DNA from: Ustulina deusta | Lineage: Eukaryota; Ascomycota; Sordariomycetes; Xylariales; Xylariaceae | Assembly (NCBI GenBank): GCA_023159155.1 | Contig: JAJNNX010000025.1 | Location: forward strand, 372,001-436,000 | Reading direction: 5' to 3' | DNA: 64,000 bases | In this document: in pieces, positions 12,200-23,174 of the stretch | Numbering within the stretch: the first letter of the stretch is position 1 | Layout: each line of letters begins with the position of its first letter | The notes under the pieces: generated by a model | Told to the model about the DNA's origin: nothing | Database searches by the model: none | Seen by the model: only the letters and a program-made list of their open reading frames with translations | Translations under genes and position numbers: made by a program

Positions 12200-13157
12200 C
12201 TAGCTTGGTGGGGCGACATCCTCCGAGTCCTTTGAATCCTGATTTGGGATATTGTTCGCGACGCCATTATTTTGTGCCTTATCATCCCTCCGTGTGAGAA
12301 TCTCATCTATAATGCCAATTTCTTTAGCCTCGTGCGCAGTGAGGTATTTGTCACGCTCCATCATATCCTCGATCTCTTTGAGCGTGTACTTTTCATGTCC
12401 AGCTGCCGAGTTGAGGTGCTTCCTGTATATTTCGTTGACCTGTTCCCGTGTGCGTTGGATCTGGGTTGCGTAGATCAGGATGTCACTCGCTTGCCCTTGG
12501 GTCCCGCCAAGCGGCTGGTGTACCATGATGCTACTATGTGGCAAGGCGAATCGTTTTCCTTTCTCACCACCAGTCAGTAGTAATGAACCCATAGATGCCG
12601 CCTGGCCGAGACACACCGTCGACACTGGCGATCGTATGTAGGCCATGGTGTCGTATACGGCGAGTCCTGCCGTGACGGAGCCGCCAGGCGAATGGATATA
12701 CATGGTAATCGGCTTTTCTGGGTTGTCGGATTCAAGCCATAATAGCTGCGCGACGATGGAGGCAGACACGGTGTCGTCGATTGCCCCATTGAGACAGACG
12801 ATACGTTCCTAGTGGTGCCTCGACGTCAGCCCAGTCGCTATCCGTGGCTACAAGCTCGACATACCTGCAACAACTTGGAGAAGATGTCGTCTGCGCGTGG
12901 AAAATCAGTTTTCGTTCAGCCCGACGCTCGAATTGACTACAAACATGTTCGCCAGCCACCAGACTACATGGTCAGTCTACCACCAACGGAGCAGCTATCA
13001 TCGAATCTCTCACCGTGACTTCAGTTATATACGGCAAAGGAATTGCACCTTGAGGCGCCTGGAATTGGAACTGCCTTGCTGGGACGTGGGAGAAGGACCG
13101 GACATGGTTGGCTGGTAGGTTTCGCACCAACCGCCAGACTGAACGCTGGCAGTTCAT
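12200..13157 (-). CDS. clpP: mitochondrial ATP-dependent Clp protease proteolytic subunit
   Basis: Four exons: 13157-13014, 12963-12945 (19 bp), 12890-12865 (26 bp) and 12808-12200, giving 265 residues. ClpP is the serine peptidase barrel that degrades matrix proteins with ClpX. The first ~35 residues are Arg-rich without acids, a mitochondrial presequence. [11 protein letters not shown] then opens the mature enzyme, and the two tiny exons supply [15 protein letters not shown]. Catalytic residues are all present: Ser135 in GQAASMG, His160 in MVHQPLGG and Asp216 in MERDKYL. An acidic, Asn-rich tail of about 30 residues follows. Intron donors are GTGAGA, GTTTGT and GTATGT; the introns are 50, 54 and 56 bp. 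The gene is head to head with another probable mitochondrial gene (start 13529). The order and identity are very secure; the micro-exon borders rest on frame and conservation. Confidence 0.93.
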
Positions 13158-13528
13158 GGCAATTGATAATCTGTTTTGTCGCTCGCGAATGGAGGCTATA
13201 TGTGGAGGGTTCGGCAGATGATGGCGTCAGTGCAATGATCAATTAGGAGGTGTGTATTATGTGATGATCATGGTTGTAAGTAAACGTTTAGGTGCGTACT
13301 GGGTTGGTGCATCCGCAGTACATACAGCTACAGGTTATTAGGTATACCCGTGGACCTCTGGCATGCAGCATTACCTCATTGGCTCCTATGCTTACCTAAG
13401 CTGACACATTCGCGACGCTGTCTGATAAGGATAAGTGCGCATATCAGCTTCGAAGCTTTCTCTCCAATCCATGTTTCCACTTCCCACTGAGAAGTTATAA
13501 CACAGCATCACCGCAGTCAAATGTGGTT
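13158..13528. promoter_or_regulatory. shared divergent promoter region (ClpP / mitochondrial protein)
   Basis: About 370 bp separate two start codons that point away from each other. Both promoters must lie in or overlap this stretch. No clear TATA box stands out. An AAGCATTACCT-like and several TTAGGTATACC-type stretches are present, but their role is unknown. Confidence 0.5.
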
Positions 13529-14805
13529 ATGAAAGCATGCACAGCGCTGTCATGGAGCAGCCCCAGAACTGTGCAGCAGAAATGCTGGCACACTCATGGG
13601 CAGCACATCAAGCGCGGCTCTTCAACCGAGAGGCGCCGTAACAATGCCTCCCCCATCCTGCCCGCAAGCACTTCGAGCCCTCCGAGCTTCGATGTCGACC
13701 AGGACAATAAGACAATAGCCACCACCATCGGCCCGCTTCCCTTGTCGCCCATCATGGACCCCTCCTATTGGGCCGCTACCACGCGTCACCAAACACCGAA
13801 GGCCAAAAAAAGCAAAGCCACGAACTCCGTCGAGCGCCAGTTCCGGAGGAATCCCTTTGGTAAGTGTAGTTAGCCCCCTCTTAATCTTTCTCCCAGTACT
13901 TCTCCCAGTCTGCCGTTGGCCTTGAAATGGCTAACAGTGTTATGACAGCATATGCTCTTGCCACCCCAATACGCCAATGCACCGCTTCACACATACGGCT
14001 TCCCTCCTCTTTCCTACAAGGCTTCGGCCTTATCGCGCACCCTGAAACCCGTCAGCCGTGGTGGGTGCCGCGCAGTCTGGCATTGGACAGATCTTCTGAA
14101 TCCCAGGAAATAGACATGGCCAGCGACGAGCAGACAAATTCCGAAACAGAGCAAGGAAAGCCGGACGTCCCCGAGGAAATCCCCGAAGCAAAAGCGCCTA
14201 CTGCCATCCAATCAAACGACACAAAACTGTATGGACCTTCGGCGTACGTGCTTGCAAGGCAAGATCTCATATCCGCCTTTGCTACCAAGAGATCGGGTTA
14301 CGAACAGGTCCCCAAGCGTCTATTTGGCGGTTCTAGTTCCCGCTACACGATGTTCGCTCGTAACGCCATATGGCGCCAAGATATGGATTCCCTTATCCTA
14401 GATCGGATGCGGCAACAAATCGTCAAGGATCTTCTGTACCTCTCGCAGCTGTGCACTGAAGACAGTCGGCATTACATTGTGAAGTATCATGGTTGGGACG
14501 ATTTGCCATACAATCAGCAGGGTGCAGTGTTGTGGTTTGGGGCTACTTCTGAGTGCGACGAAGCCACCAAACCGAAGGTGCAGCCAGGGCCGTTTGCTAC
14601 CTACACTCGTAGTAACGATAGGATAACCACCAGTGTGGCAGTACATAATATTCCCATGCTCCTGGGAACCACGGCCGCTGCAGAAGTGAGAGAAAAATCT
14701 GCAATATTCGGAGACGGGTTCTTGTTTATGCTAGCAGGTGCCCGCACAACCAATCTTCAGGTCAAATTTTGGAGACTACAGGGGTATTTGGCCAATAACC
14801 GATGA
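13529..14805 (+). CDS. conserved fungal protein, probably mitochondrial
   Basis: Two exons, 13529-13859 and 13949-14805, joined across an 89-bp intron (donor GTAAGT, a CTAAC branch site, acceptor ACAG), give about 395 residues. The N-terminus is basic and Ser/Thr-rich with no early acidic cluster, compatible with mitochondrial import (inference). The junction builds the motif RRNPFAYALATPIRQCTASH followed by RLPSSFLQGF and PWWVPRSL. I recall this block from a conserved but uncharacterised ascomycete family. The central part is acidic (about residues 180-215) and the C-terminal half is globular. I cannot assign a reaction. ATG 13529 is used because the frame is open upstream only through a GTG. 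The position opposite ClpP agrees with a mitochondrial role but does not prove it. Confidence 0.75.
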
Positions 14806-17225
14806 TCGCCTGAACACCAAGTACGACAAAAACGAACCATTGGAGTTCATCGAAAATTAGAATCGCGTAGCTAGCAGAAATAACTTCGTCTCGCGGTGTG
14901 AATAACGAGAGGTATACAACCACCTGTTAACAAAGCCCACGTTGGAATAACTAGATGTGTGTATTATTGTGTGAGATTTAGCCATGGAGCCTTGTACTCA
15001 GCTTGACACATGTAGTAGTATGATGCCGCACATTTCGATTGCGAATACAAGGGATTTTAGAAGTACTAGATAGGTCGTTGCTCCATGTTCCAGCTGTTGT
15101 TATAAGATAGTACAGCCTTGTGAACCAAGAGAGGCACATATTCTTTTGCTTCGCCAGCATCCCTTCTTAGCCAACTCACAATAGACACGGGATATAGCAA
15201 TTTCGTCGTCGTCCTGTAACATACTTCAACTCGCCGACAGCTCGGACAAGATATTCGAGGTCACAAACCCAACATATATAAAAAAACAGCCGGAGCCACG
15301 GTAGATTTGAGCCACGCTGGGCGAATGACTAGTCAAATTCAGGCTGGAAGCATTTGGGTCAGCTGCCATGCCGAACTGCAGCTCAGCACGCGATTCGCCG
15401 GACATAGGCGAAGTGGACTGGGCGTCGAGAGGCGTATTGAAACGTCGAGAGTGTCTAGGTCAATCCAGCTTGACTAGTAGTGCAGGCCCTTTCTATCTCT
15501 GGCTAAGACTTCTAAAGGTGGATTTCGTGTTTTAGACAGCATGCTCTTTGTATTGGGTCACGGCCGCACAGCAATTCTGATGACCCCGAGAAAGGGGCTC
15601 GGAAGTTTGTTGATAGGTTTGTACCCATCTGACCTCAATTCTTCCAGGGTAGGTCTAGTGGTGATACCCTGTTAATATATTTTCCTCCTGATGGCTTAAC
15701 CTTAGTCATTGGTATTCAAATACGCAGTTGAGGTGAAGTAGTAGTCTATATGAATATAGCAGCTATATAGCTAATATGAGAGCCCTACCGCGTGTGGTGG
15801 CTTGTGTTGGCTTGTATTGGCGCAGGTAACGCAAGGCAGCGAGGTATCAGGGTTGTCGTAGTTAGATAGGCGCAAGCGTCCGTTCGTAAAGCAGGTTGTT
15901 AAAAGATGCAGTATAGGAAATTTAATACGTCTTGAAAACCCAAATGGCCCTAGCTAAAGACTCATACTACAAAAGAGAGCTATAAAAAATAATAATAATA
16001 ATAAAATAAAAAATCAGTTCCCGGAGCGGTCGTATAGCCGACAACCCGAAATAAACCGTAGTCAAGCGAATGTAATGTTCGAATAGCAAACCCCAACTCA
16101 CCAGCTCATGCTTCTCATGGCATTGGACCCTTTAAAAAAACACACACAAATATTCAGGGCACACATAAACGAGTTTAATGGGAAAGCTTCCGGGTTGAAT
16201 TAATGAGTTGACGGGCATAGAGTTATGTATGTGAACGGACGCAATGATCAAGTAATCCATTTTTAGTATCCATCCTATGCATAAGGTTATTATTTTCTAC
16301 TACGAGCGCCTCTTCCACGGCATGGCAAAGTCGGACATGTCCATCCAAGGGACTAGTATCGTATTTTCCGCAGACACAGCCGAGGTGCCATGAACTTGAA
16401 TTAACAAAAATTTCTAAGCGCGATGAGCCGAGAAGTGACTTTAACAAGTTTGTAGGGGGTGTCTAGTAAGGTAGTTTTATATCATAATCGAATACAAAGA
16501 AGATTTCACAGCTAGGAAACTCGATGAGGGGGCTCCTGATCTTCGAGATACAGAAGGCTCACCTAGAATATGAGATATTATGCCATGAATATAGTCAGAG
16601 TGTTGCTTGGAAGTGCTTGATGAGCCTGCGCGCACTTATGCCAATCCTCTGGTTGGTGTCTGGAGATCCCTGCATTCTAGAAGAGAGGCTGGCGTGCACC
16701 AACTCTTTCTTCCTGGATGGGACGGCATGCTGCTCGATGGAGTCGATGTGTAATTACTTTCTTATGCCGAACAAGACAAGGTCTCGCTACAATATAGGCC
16801 TCAATCTGGGCGTCTGGATCTTCGACCACTTGTTTTTCCCAGCCTCCTCGGTGCGCGCTAGTCTCTTTCCAAAGCTTGTATGCTGTCGTTCGGCTTCTGC
16901 CGATTGACCTTGCTTGCAGGCCATGTGCGTCCATCAATCCCGAGACAGCCTAAGCTTTAAACCGATTCGTGCTATGCTTGGTGCGTCGTCGTCTAACTAC
17001 GAGTTAACTAATCGCACAGTATCTGTTCCTCGCCCTCTCCGGGTTTGTCATTTTCAACAAAGAGATGTTTCGAGTGCCTGTACGACAGTCGTCCAGAACT
17101 CGTGGAAAGTCTCGGGTATTTTGCGAACCGCGTAGTTCGCCGACGACGCCCCCCAGCTACGATATCAAAATGCTGTGGTGAAGATAGTGTCGTCTGCTTC
17201 CTCGGTGGTACCCTGATAACATAGC
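14806..17225. other. AT-rich intergenic region, no supported gene
   Basis: Only short frames are present. Minus-strand frames at 16223-16447 and 16677-16937 look slightly protein-like (the latter with RSRTTAYKLWKE) but match no family I know. They may be decayed coding sequence. An AAT microsatellite lies at about 15989-16005. Confidence 0.4.
15989..16013. repeat. AAT microsatellite in AT-rich run
   Basis: Five to six AAT units followed by AAAATAAAAAAT, seen directly. Confidence 0.7.
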
Positions 17226-17858
17226 TCAGGTCTCCGTTTGATGCCCCCACTTTCTTAGACTCTCTGCACACCAGCATTCAGGACATTGGTATGAGGAAGA
17301 CCCCCTACAACACCATTCAGCGACAGCGTTGCCGTAACCTACTTCGATGGTGAGAGGCGATGCTGCAGGATAGCGTTTCTCTTTTCCTTTCCAGTATCTC
17401 TTGTTCTTAGGGCGATACCGATAGCAATCACAACAAGCCGCCCACGATTTCTTAGGCTGCCCGCGATAGTCGAGTGGCTGTATGATATGGAGTAGGCCGA
17501 GCATTGCCCTGCAGCTGTCAGGACAGAGGCGATGTAAAAGCGTAGATGGGATCATTATGGTCACCATCGAGGAGACGACGATAAGCCGCTTGCATGTGAG
17601 CGCTAGGAACAATCGGTCGAGGCCTGTACCGTATGAGAAGATCTCGAGCAGCAGCTCATTCGGGAGAACCAGCGCGGCCGATGACTGCACGGCTTGTGGT
17701 GCAGTGAGAAGCTGGACACATGATTAGGCAATAGAACAAAAAAAATACAGTCTCAGCCGGCTTACTGTTTTCGGGATCCTGAACTCATCCCAAAAGGCAG
17801 AATGTCCCAACACGCAAATCTCCAAGTCCAACGGCCACTGCCCGTAGATCCCCACCAT
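17226..17858 (-). CDS. F-box-like protein, two exons
   Basis: Exons 17858-17766 and 17711-17226 flank a 54-bp intron (donor GTAAGC, CTAAT branch, acceptor CCAG) and encode about 192 residues. Exon 1 gives MVGIYGQWPLDLEICVLGHS. Exon 2 carries the F-box-like segment ALVLPNELLLEIFSYGTGLD at about residues 46-65, then the LALTCKRL helix. The C-terminal half is rich in Cys and aromatic residues (CCDCYRY, WCCRG, CPECWC) and resembles the zinc-binding tail often found in short fungal F-box proteins. The expected role is a substrate adaptor of an SCF ubiquitin ligase. The exon 1 start and junction are inferred from splice signals and frame. Exon 2 alone has only a GTG start, which supports the spliced model. 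Confidence 0.7.
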
Positions 17859-19184
17859 TATTGAACCGCGAACGTAGTGCAGTTCAAATCTCTGGGTGAA
17901 GAAGCTGCCCCGAGATGTGGTAAAGATTGAAGAAAGATGCTTAAAAAGAAGAAAAGAAGGAAAGAAAGCATTGAAAGTTGCTACTGCACCGGCCTCCGAA
18001 CGCCTGGTAAGCCAATTACCTACCTATTTACCTTGGGTACCTTAGGTACATAGTATTGAATGCGTATGACTACATGAGGTAGGTACTGTGTAGGTACTTG
18101 AGTATTCAAGCAAATAGCCCCCCACTACATCAACTGTGGAAAGAATAGCTCCTACAACAACCAGTGCTCGCCATGTCAGTGCTATTACCTATAGTTCTCT
18201 ACAGCCCATAACGCTGACTACCATACTAAGTAAGTAGTCATGTTGATAGAGATGATCAGACTTTTGAGTCAGAAAAAGATGTTCTGACACAACATGTCAA
18301 GACTTTGTTCTTTTCCATCTCTTTCTTCAGAATACCACCACCATCCCTGAGAAGATTAACCTAAACTCACCTGCGCATGACATAGAGATGACTGGGGCCG
18401 CGACATTACTTCAGTATCACTCATAGGATGATAATGTTCAATTCTTGTCGTTGTTCTCAACTATCTACCTAAGTTCTCTCCTCCGCCAGGTGGGGTATCT
18501 AAAATCACCTGGCTAATGCAACAACAGAAACAAACGGCCCCTGAACACCTCTCTGCCGTTTTCCCTCCCCTCGCCACAGAAACCCGAAAAATGAATTTCA
18601 GGGCTTAGAATACAACACTGGCTCATCGGTAGCCCAAAGCGAAGAGCACCACAGGACCTACCTTATGGGGTTAGGCGCATGGGAGAGCAGATCGTAAAGC
18701 AAATCCCCAGAGGTGAGTGAGAATGAGCCAAATGCACTAAAAAAAATTATACAGCAACGAGGGCGACAATCCGTACGCCTCTTATAAACAATGATGATGA
18801 TGCATCTTGCCGCTCTACTCCAGATCCCTGTCCAAACCAGTAACGCCGATATTATCGCAGACCGAAAAGACTGGGGAGCGTAAGGTATCCCCGTGTGGTT
18901 CCTAGTCCAGATTCGATCCAGATTTTCGGGATAGACGGTTGGGGGTTGGCAGACTTGTACGCCGGTATGGGTCTGCGTGTATGGATCGAAGGGATAGGGT
19001 TCCTAAACACAAAGAAAAAAGGTGCAATGTGACCAAAATGACTATTAAATATATGCGGTGCTGCGTGTAGCACGATGGTGGATTATCATGAGTCGTCCGG
19101 CGAAGAGTCTAACCGTCGGTAGCGGACGTCATACTGAAATCTGAAGCTGGTGAATGGAATGGTGAGATGACTGTGCCAGACATG
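17859..19184. other. intergenic, no supported gene
   Basis: Contains AGGTACC-type motifs at about 18015-18100 and AT-rich sequence, with no open frame carrying a known motif. The right end is the 3' flank of the TeaR-like gene. Confidence 0.45.
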
Positions 19185-20856
19185 TTACATCACAAGACAG
19201 CACCCGCAGCCAGCGTTTTCGTTTTTCTCCTCGGTTTGCTCTGGAGGGTCAGGTACCTTGACAGCTGCACTCGTCTGGGTCTGTAGTTGTTGCATTGGTC
19301 TTGGGCTGCCTAGGGGGTTCATGGCAGGTGTGTCTTGTATCTTAGGCATGGTCGAGTATGAACTTGTTCCGGGGCGGCTAGGAGTTGGGACTCTAGCGTC
19401 GGGCTTCAACGGCCACTCGTCCTGGGGTTCTTCAGTATCTGGAAGTTTGTCAACCTCGGGTGGTCTTGCAAATGCATCATTGTTCAAGGGTCGGAATTCT
19501 TTGTCGTATACGCTCCCAAACGACCCTTCCTGTTCCCATTTTTCTTGTTGTAATCGTTTTGCAACTGTGGGTAGAAGTTGCTGGTCCGGTGGTAAGCGGG
19601 GATCCGGCTGGTATGCGGAAATCATCCATGGAGGATCGCCCTCGGGAGCTCTGGGAGACAATTCACCAGAGCGAGTGGATGGTCGTGTAGTAGAACTGCT
19701 TCTGGGGGTAGGACCAGATCGAGTCTTAGGGCGGCCCTGTGTAGTTGGCTTCGTTGGCGCCGAAGTCTTACGGGGCGCTGTCGTAGTGGTTTTCTTTGGA
19801 GACCCATCGGTCGCAGAGCGCTTTCCAGGCTGGCCCTTGGGCGAGTCGTCAAGAGCATTCGCACTACTAGTACTTCGTGACCTAGTCTTTGGATACGCAA
19901 TAGAGGCTTCGTCGTCAAATGGCGGGAAGCTTGATTTTCGTTGCACAGGGGCATTTCGGTCAATATAGTCAGAAGGAATCGGCGCCGGACTGACTTTTGC
20001 TACGGGAATGCGAGTGCGTCTCCCAGAACCATTCGAGACCCAATATTCGCCAGGGTCCTCAGCAATCTCTTCAGGCCTGCGTAAATCCCAGTTCGTGGCC
20101 TCGTGGTCCGGCGTTCTATTGTGACCTGGTTCGGAACTCTTTTGAGATACTGGCAAATATTGCTGCTCGGAGGAATCCGTGGTACCTCTCCGACGACTAT
20201 GGCTACGATCTCGTCTCGATCTGCTCTGGGTTCTGGGCTTCGGCAGTACTATCCCAGCTTCTTGCAACTCCCGGCTCTCGATCTTCGCTAGCTTATCTCG
20301 GTGAATCCATTTTGAATTTTCGTCATCATATGTCAGAATAGTACCGTCGTTCGCACGCTTAGTTTGAGGTAGGGCTGCAGCACGGCTAGTACTGCGCGAG
20401 TCTGGGCGAGTATTAGTTAGTATTAGTGAGTATTAGTGACAAGTTTCACATGGCTTGACAACTACGCCAGTGCGGACGAAAGAACAACACATCGGAGCGG
20501 AAGGGGGAAGCAGAGATCTAGCTATACATACCTCTAAGGTTGAAGTAGCCATCTGCGGCCCCATTTTGCGAAAGTGGCGCACTTTGTGGTGAACCAACGG
20601 CTTCATAATCCGGAAACGAGTGGTTCGTCGAAGTCTACAAGGAACAAAAGCTGTTAGTACGCACATTTCTGCGACTACCTAGCCCATCCTAAGGTTGAAA
20701 TTGTGTACATATCCGACAAAGTGGACAGCGCCACAACCGGCACGAGCTCACCTCATGATGGCTATTCAAAGCATGATTCCATTCCGCATACTCGTCCTGT
20801 GGATCGCTCGGGTGACTAAAGGACGCAAGTCCCGAGGTCGCTGAGATAGCCGCCAT
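19185..20856 (-). CDS. teaR: TeaR-like cell-end marker receptor, CaaX protein
   Basis: Three exons, 20856-20752, 20634-20532 and 20401-19185, with introns of 117 and 130 bp, encode about 474 residues. The protein ends in CGCCLVM, where CLVM is a CaaX box for prenylation. The body is Ser/Pro/Arg-rich and disordered, with a more conserved N-terminal block (YAEWNHAL; LTYDDENSKWIHRDKLAKIE). This architecture matches TeaR/Mod5, the prenylated plasma-membrane anchor that receives TeaA at growing hyphal tips and helps fix polarity. Exon junctions are in frame at HHE/TST and LR-D/SRS. The start is the first ATG of exon 1 (MAAISATSGL). The assignment is from architecture and remembered family features. 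The alternative is another prenylated disordered fungal protein. Confidence 0.72.
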
Positions 20857-21220
20857 GCCAGTCAGCGTAACCCACGTATAACAGCTTGCCCGTTGAGCCT
20901 ATTCTGCTCTGTATTAAATCCACGGTGGGTGAGGCGAATGAGACGATGGTTCTGGATCGTGGACAAAGATTTCGCAGGGTTGGCTCAGGTGGAATAAGCC
21001 CAACGATCCACTTCGGCTTCAGGAGAACAAGGAAAGAGGGAAGCGGCGGCGAGATCATAAAATAGTCGAGTATATGGTGAAGCAGTCGCCAGCCCGTAGG
21101 GCGACCGTCGGTTCGAGACGTAGACGGAAGGGAGACAAACGACGGAACAGAGATGCGCGCGCAGCTGGAGGGTTAACCAGGAAATGGACAAGAAAGTCAA
21201 TGGGGTTGTATAGGCCTCGG

Positions 21221-21272
21221 CCTAGACCTGAACCTAGAACTAGAACTAGAACTAGAACTAGAACTGGAACTC
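21221..21272. repeat. CTAGAA hexanucleotide tandem repeat
   Basis: About five exact or near-exact CTAGAA units, flanked by degenerate units (CTAGAC, CTGAAC, CTGGAA), about 370-420 bp upstream of the TeaR-like gene start. Confidence 0.85.
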
Positions 21273-23112
21273 GTGGTATTGTGGTCGTAGAGTGAGGCGA
21301 GTGGCTGCTGGCGCGCCAACAGTCGTTCAAAGTATTAATACGCGATCCGTGAACCGGTGGGAACCATGACAGCACTGATCATCCTATCAATATAGCGTAC
21401 AGGGCTGCTCCTTCAGACTGTAGGTGAGTCGCGTGTCTTCGAATTGCCCCGAGATCTGGATTCTCGGGCGGCAGCAGATGGCAATGCTCCGTCACACTCT
21501 GGGCCGCAAGTTTCGCTGGGCTCACCAAGCTGGCAAGGAGGTGCCTATGCTGTTGCACCTGTGCTGTTGCTACACAGAAGGGGAGCCCATGAGGGAGGAA
21601 CAGAAGCAGAACTGGAAACGGGGACACCCAGCCGGTTGCACACGGGCTGAGGAGAACTGCAAGAGAAAAAGAGGCGAGACACCAGACGGACGTTGGAGAG
21701 AGGTCGGTCATTCGCGAGGAAAGGAGGGCGAGCGAGCGAATGAAAAGAAGCAATTCTGGGCAAGTCAGGGATTGAGAGATGAAAGCGGACTCCCCAGGCC
21801 AACGCGATTGGCCCTACAGGCTCCAGGGTGACTTACAGTAGTGCTAGCTACTGTGCACCGCCGAGTGGGGTTTGCAGCATGGAAGACACAGCAAGACCGG
21901 CGGTCCAACCAACGCACCAGAACACAGCAAGGTCGACCCACTTGGATGGATGCAATCTATATAATACATACCTGGGAGAATACCGAAGGGTTGGACAGCT
22001 CTCTCTGGTTGCGTTCTGCTGCCAGCTGTGCTCTGCTCCACGGGTGATTTCGGCCACACGCTACCAGACCAAGTAACACCTGTCTGAGTAGGGCCATGTG
22101 ATGCCTACCTAGTAGTATCGAAGCTCTACTGTGTACTTAATACTTTAGATATAAGAAATGGGTATTTCGTATCCGTGGTGTACAGTACGGTACCACATAC
22201 ACACGATACCTATGCCTGGCACCTGCATCTATAGCATAACATTGTTGGATCAACAATGCAGGGTCCTGGCCTGCAATTACCTAGTATACACCCGGAGCAG
22301 ATTACAGTACCTGTCTCCTAACCCACCTAGGTTAGGTGCGAGGTATCCATGTGCTGATGAATAAGTACATATAGGTATTGTTTGCCCCTTTTGCACTTTC
22401 ATTCTTGGAGTATTTATTGATTTAGCAACGCTCGCTCTATGTCGTCGTGTAACTTCTATCCAATCGCCATGTATCATACCTAGCAGCTCATCAAAATGGC
22501 TGTGATGCGACTATGCCTCGCTGCATCACCAAGTAACTCGTATCAGGGTCAGAAGACCTGCGCTTAGGTGTCAGCGTATACCTAATCAGTGAGGCTGATA
22601 AGCAATGTTGTGATAGTATAACAGGTATTCGCTCCTCCATTGGTTCCACGTCGGGGTCTGAGCGCCTCAATCATGTGATGATGTAAGGCGTGAACTCCTG
22701 AAGGCGCCACGAGATATCTACGGCATTCTACTCGTTGAGATTGCGTCGACATGATGGCTTGGGAGGGTTGCGCGAGATTCGAGTCAAGCTTTCACCTGCG
22801 AGGGCAGTTCAGTTGAACAACGCAGGAAGATGGCAGCTCAAAGAGGCCCGCATCTATGCAGCATTTGCAGCATTTGCAGGTTACAAAAATAGGGGAAAGA
22901 AAAGGGAAGGGAAGGGAAGGGGGGGGAAACCAAAAAGACATGGTAAGTCTATGAATATACTATCGTAGGTGGGAGAATTGAAACCCCTAAATGGAAAGCT
23001 ACGTCATCCGATACTAGCCGAGCACAGATATCACCTTCAGTCAGTCGATTCCCGTGCTTTCTATGATATACATGACCACGAACAACCCTATAACACCATC
23101 TACATATGCCTT

Positions 23113-23126
23113 TGTGTGTGTGTGTG
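23113..23126. repeat. TG microsatellite in the phosphoesterase promoter
   Basis: Seven TG units lie roughly 50 bp upstream of the ATG at 23175, probably in the 5' untranslated region or promoter. Confidence 0.7.
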
Positions 23127-23174
23127 CGCCCGCACTTCGATTGAAGCTTCCATATTCAGCAACTGCGGTAAATC

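Larger units (their letters stand above)
20857..23174. other. intergenic, short repeats, no supported gene
   Basis: GC-rich frames between 21055 and 22076 overlap on both strands (up to 135 codons) without any known motif, so I regard them as chance frames. The region includes the upstream region of the TeaR-like gene, a CTAGAA repeat, and the promoter of the phosphoesterase with a TG microsatellite. Confidence 0.45.

Noticed and set aside
16223..16937. Possible transposase relic on the minus strand
   Set aside because: A few protein-like stretches, but no DDE motif, helix-turn-helix match or terminal inverted repeats.
19258..19968. 236-codon forward frame opposite the TeaR-like gene
   Set aside because: It is the antisense of a Ser/Pro/Arg-rich coding exon; Gly/Leu/Ser/Val bias is what the reverse of that exon gives, and no motif is present.
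21100..21130. A GGTTCGA sequence suggesting a tRNA T-loop
   Set aside because: The flanking bases do not form the T-stem and no acceptor, D or anticodon arms could be folded. Other GTTCGA sites (6715, 16079, 45200) also failed.
21379..22076. Overlapping frames of 124-135 codons on both strands
   Set aside because: No motif, no splice structure, and similar length on both strands, which points to locally stop-poor GC-rich DNA.
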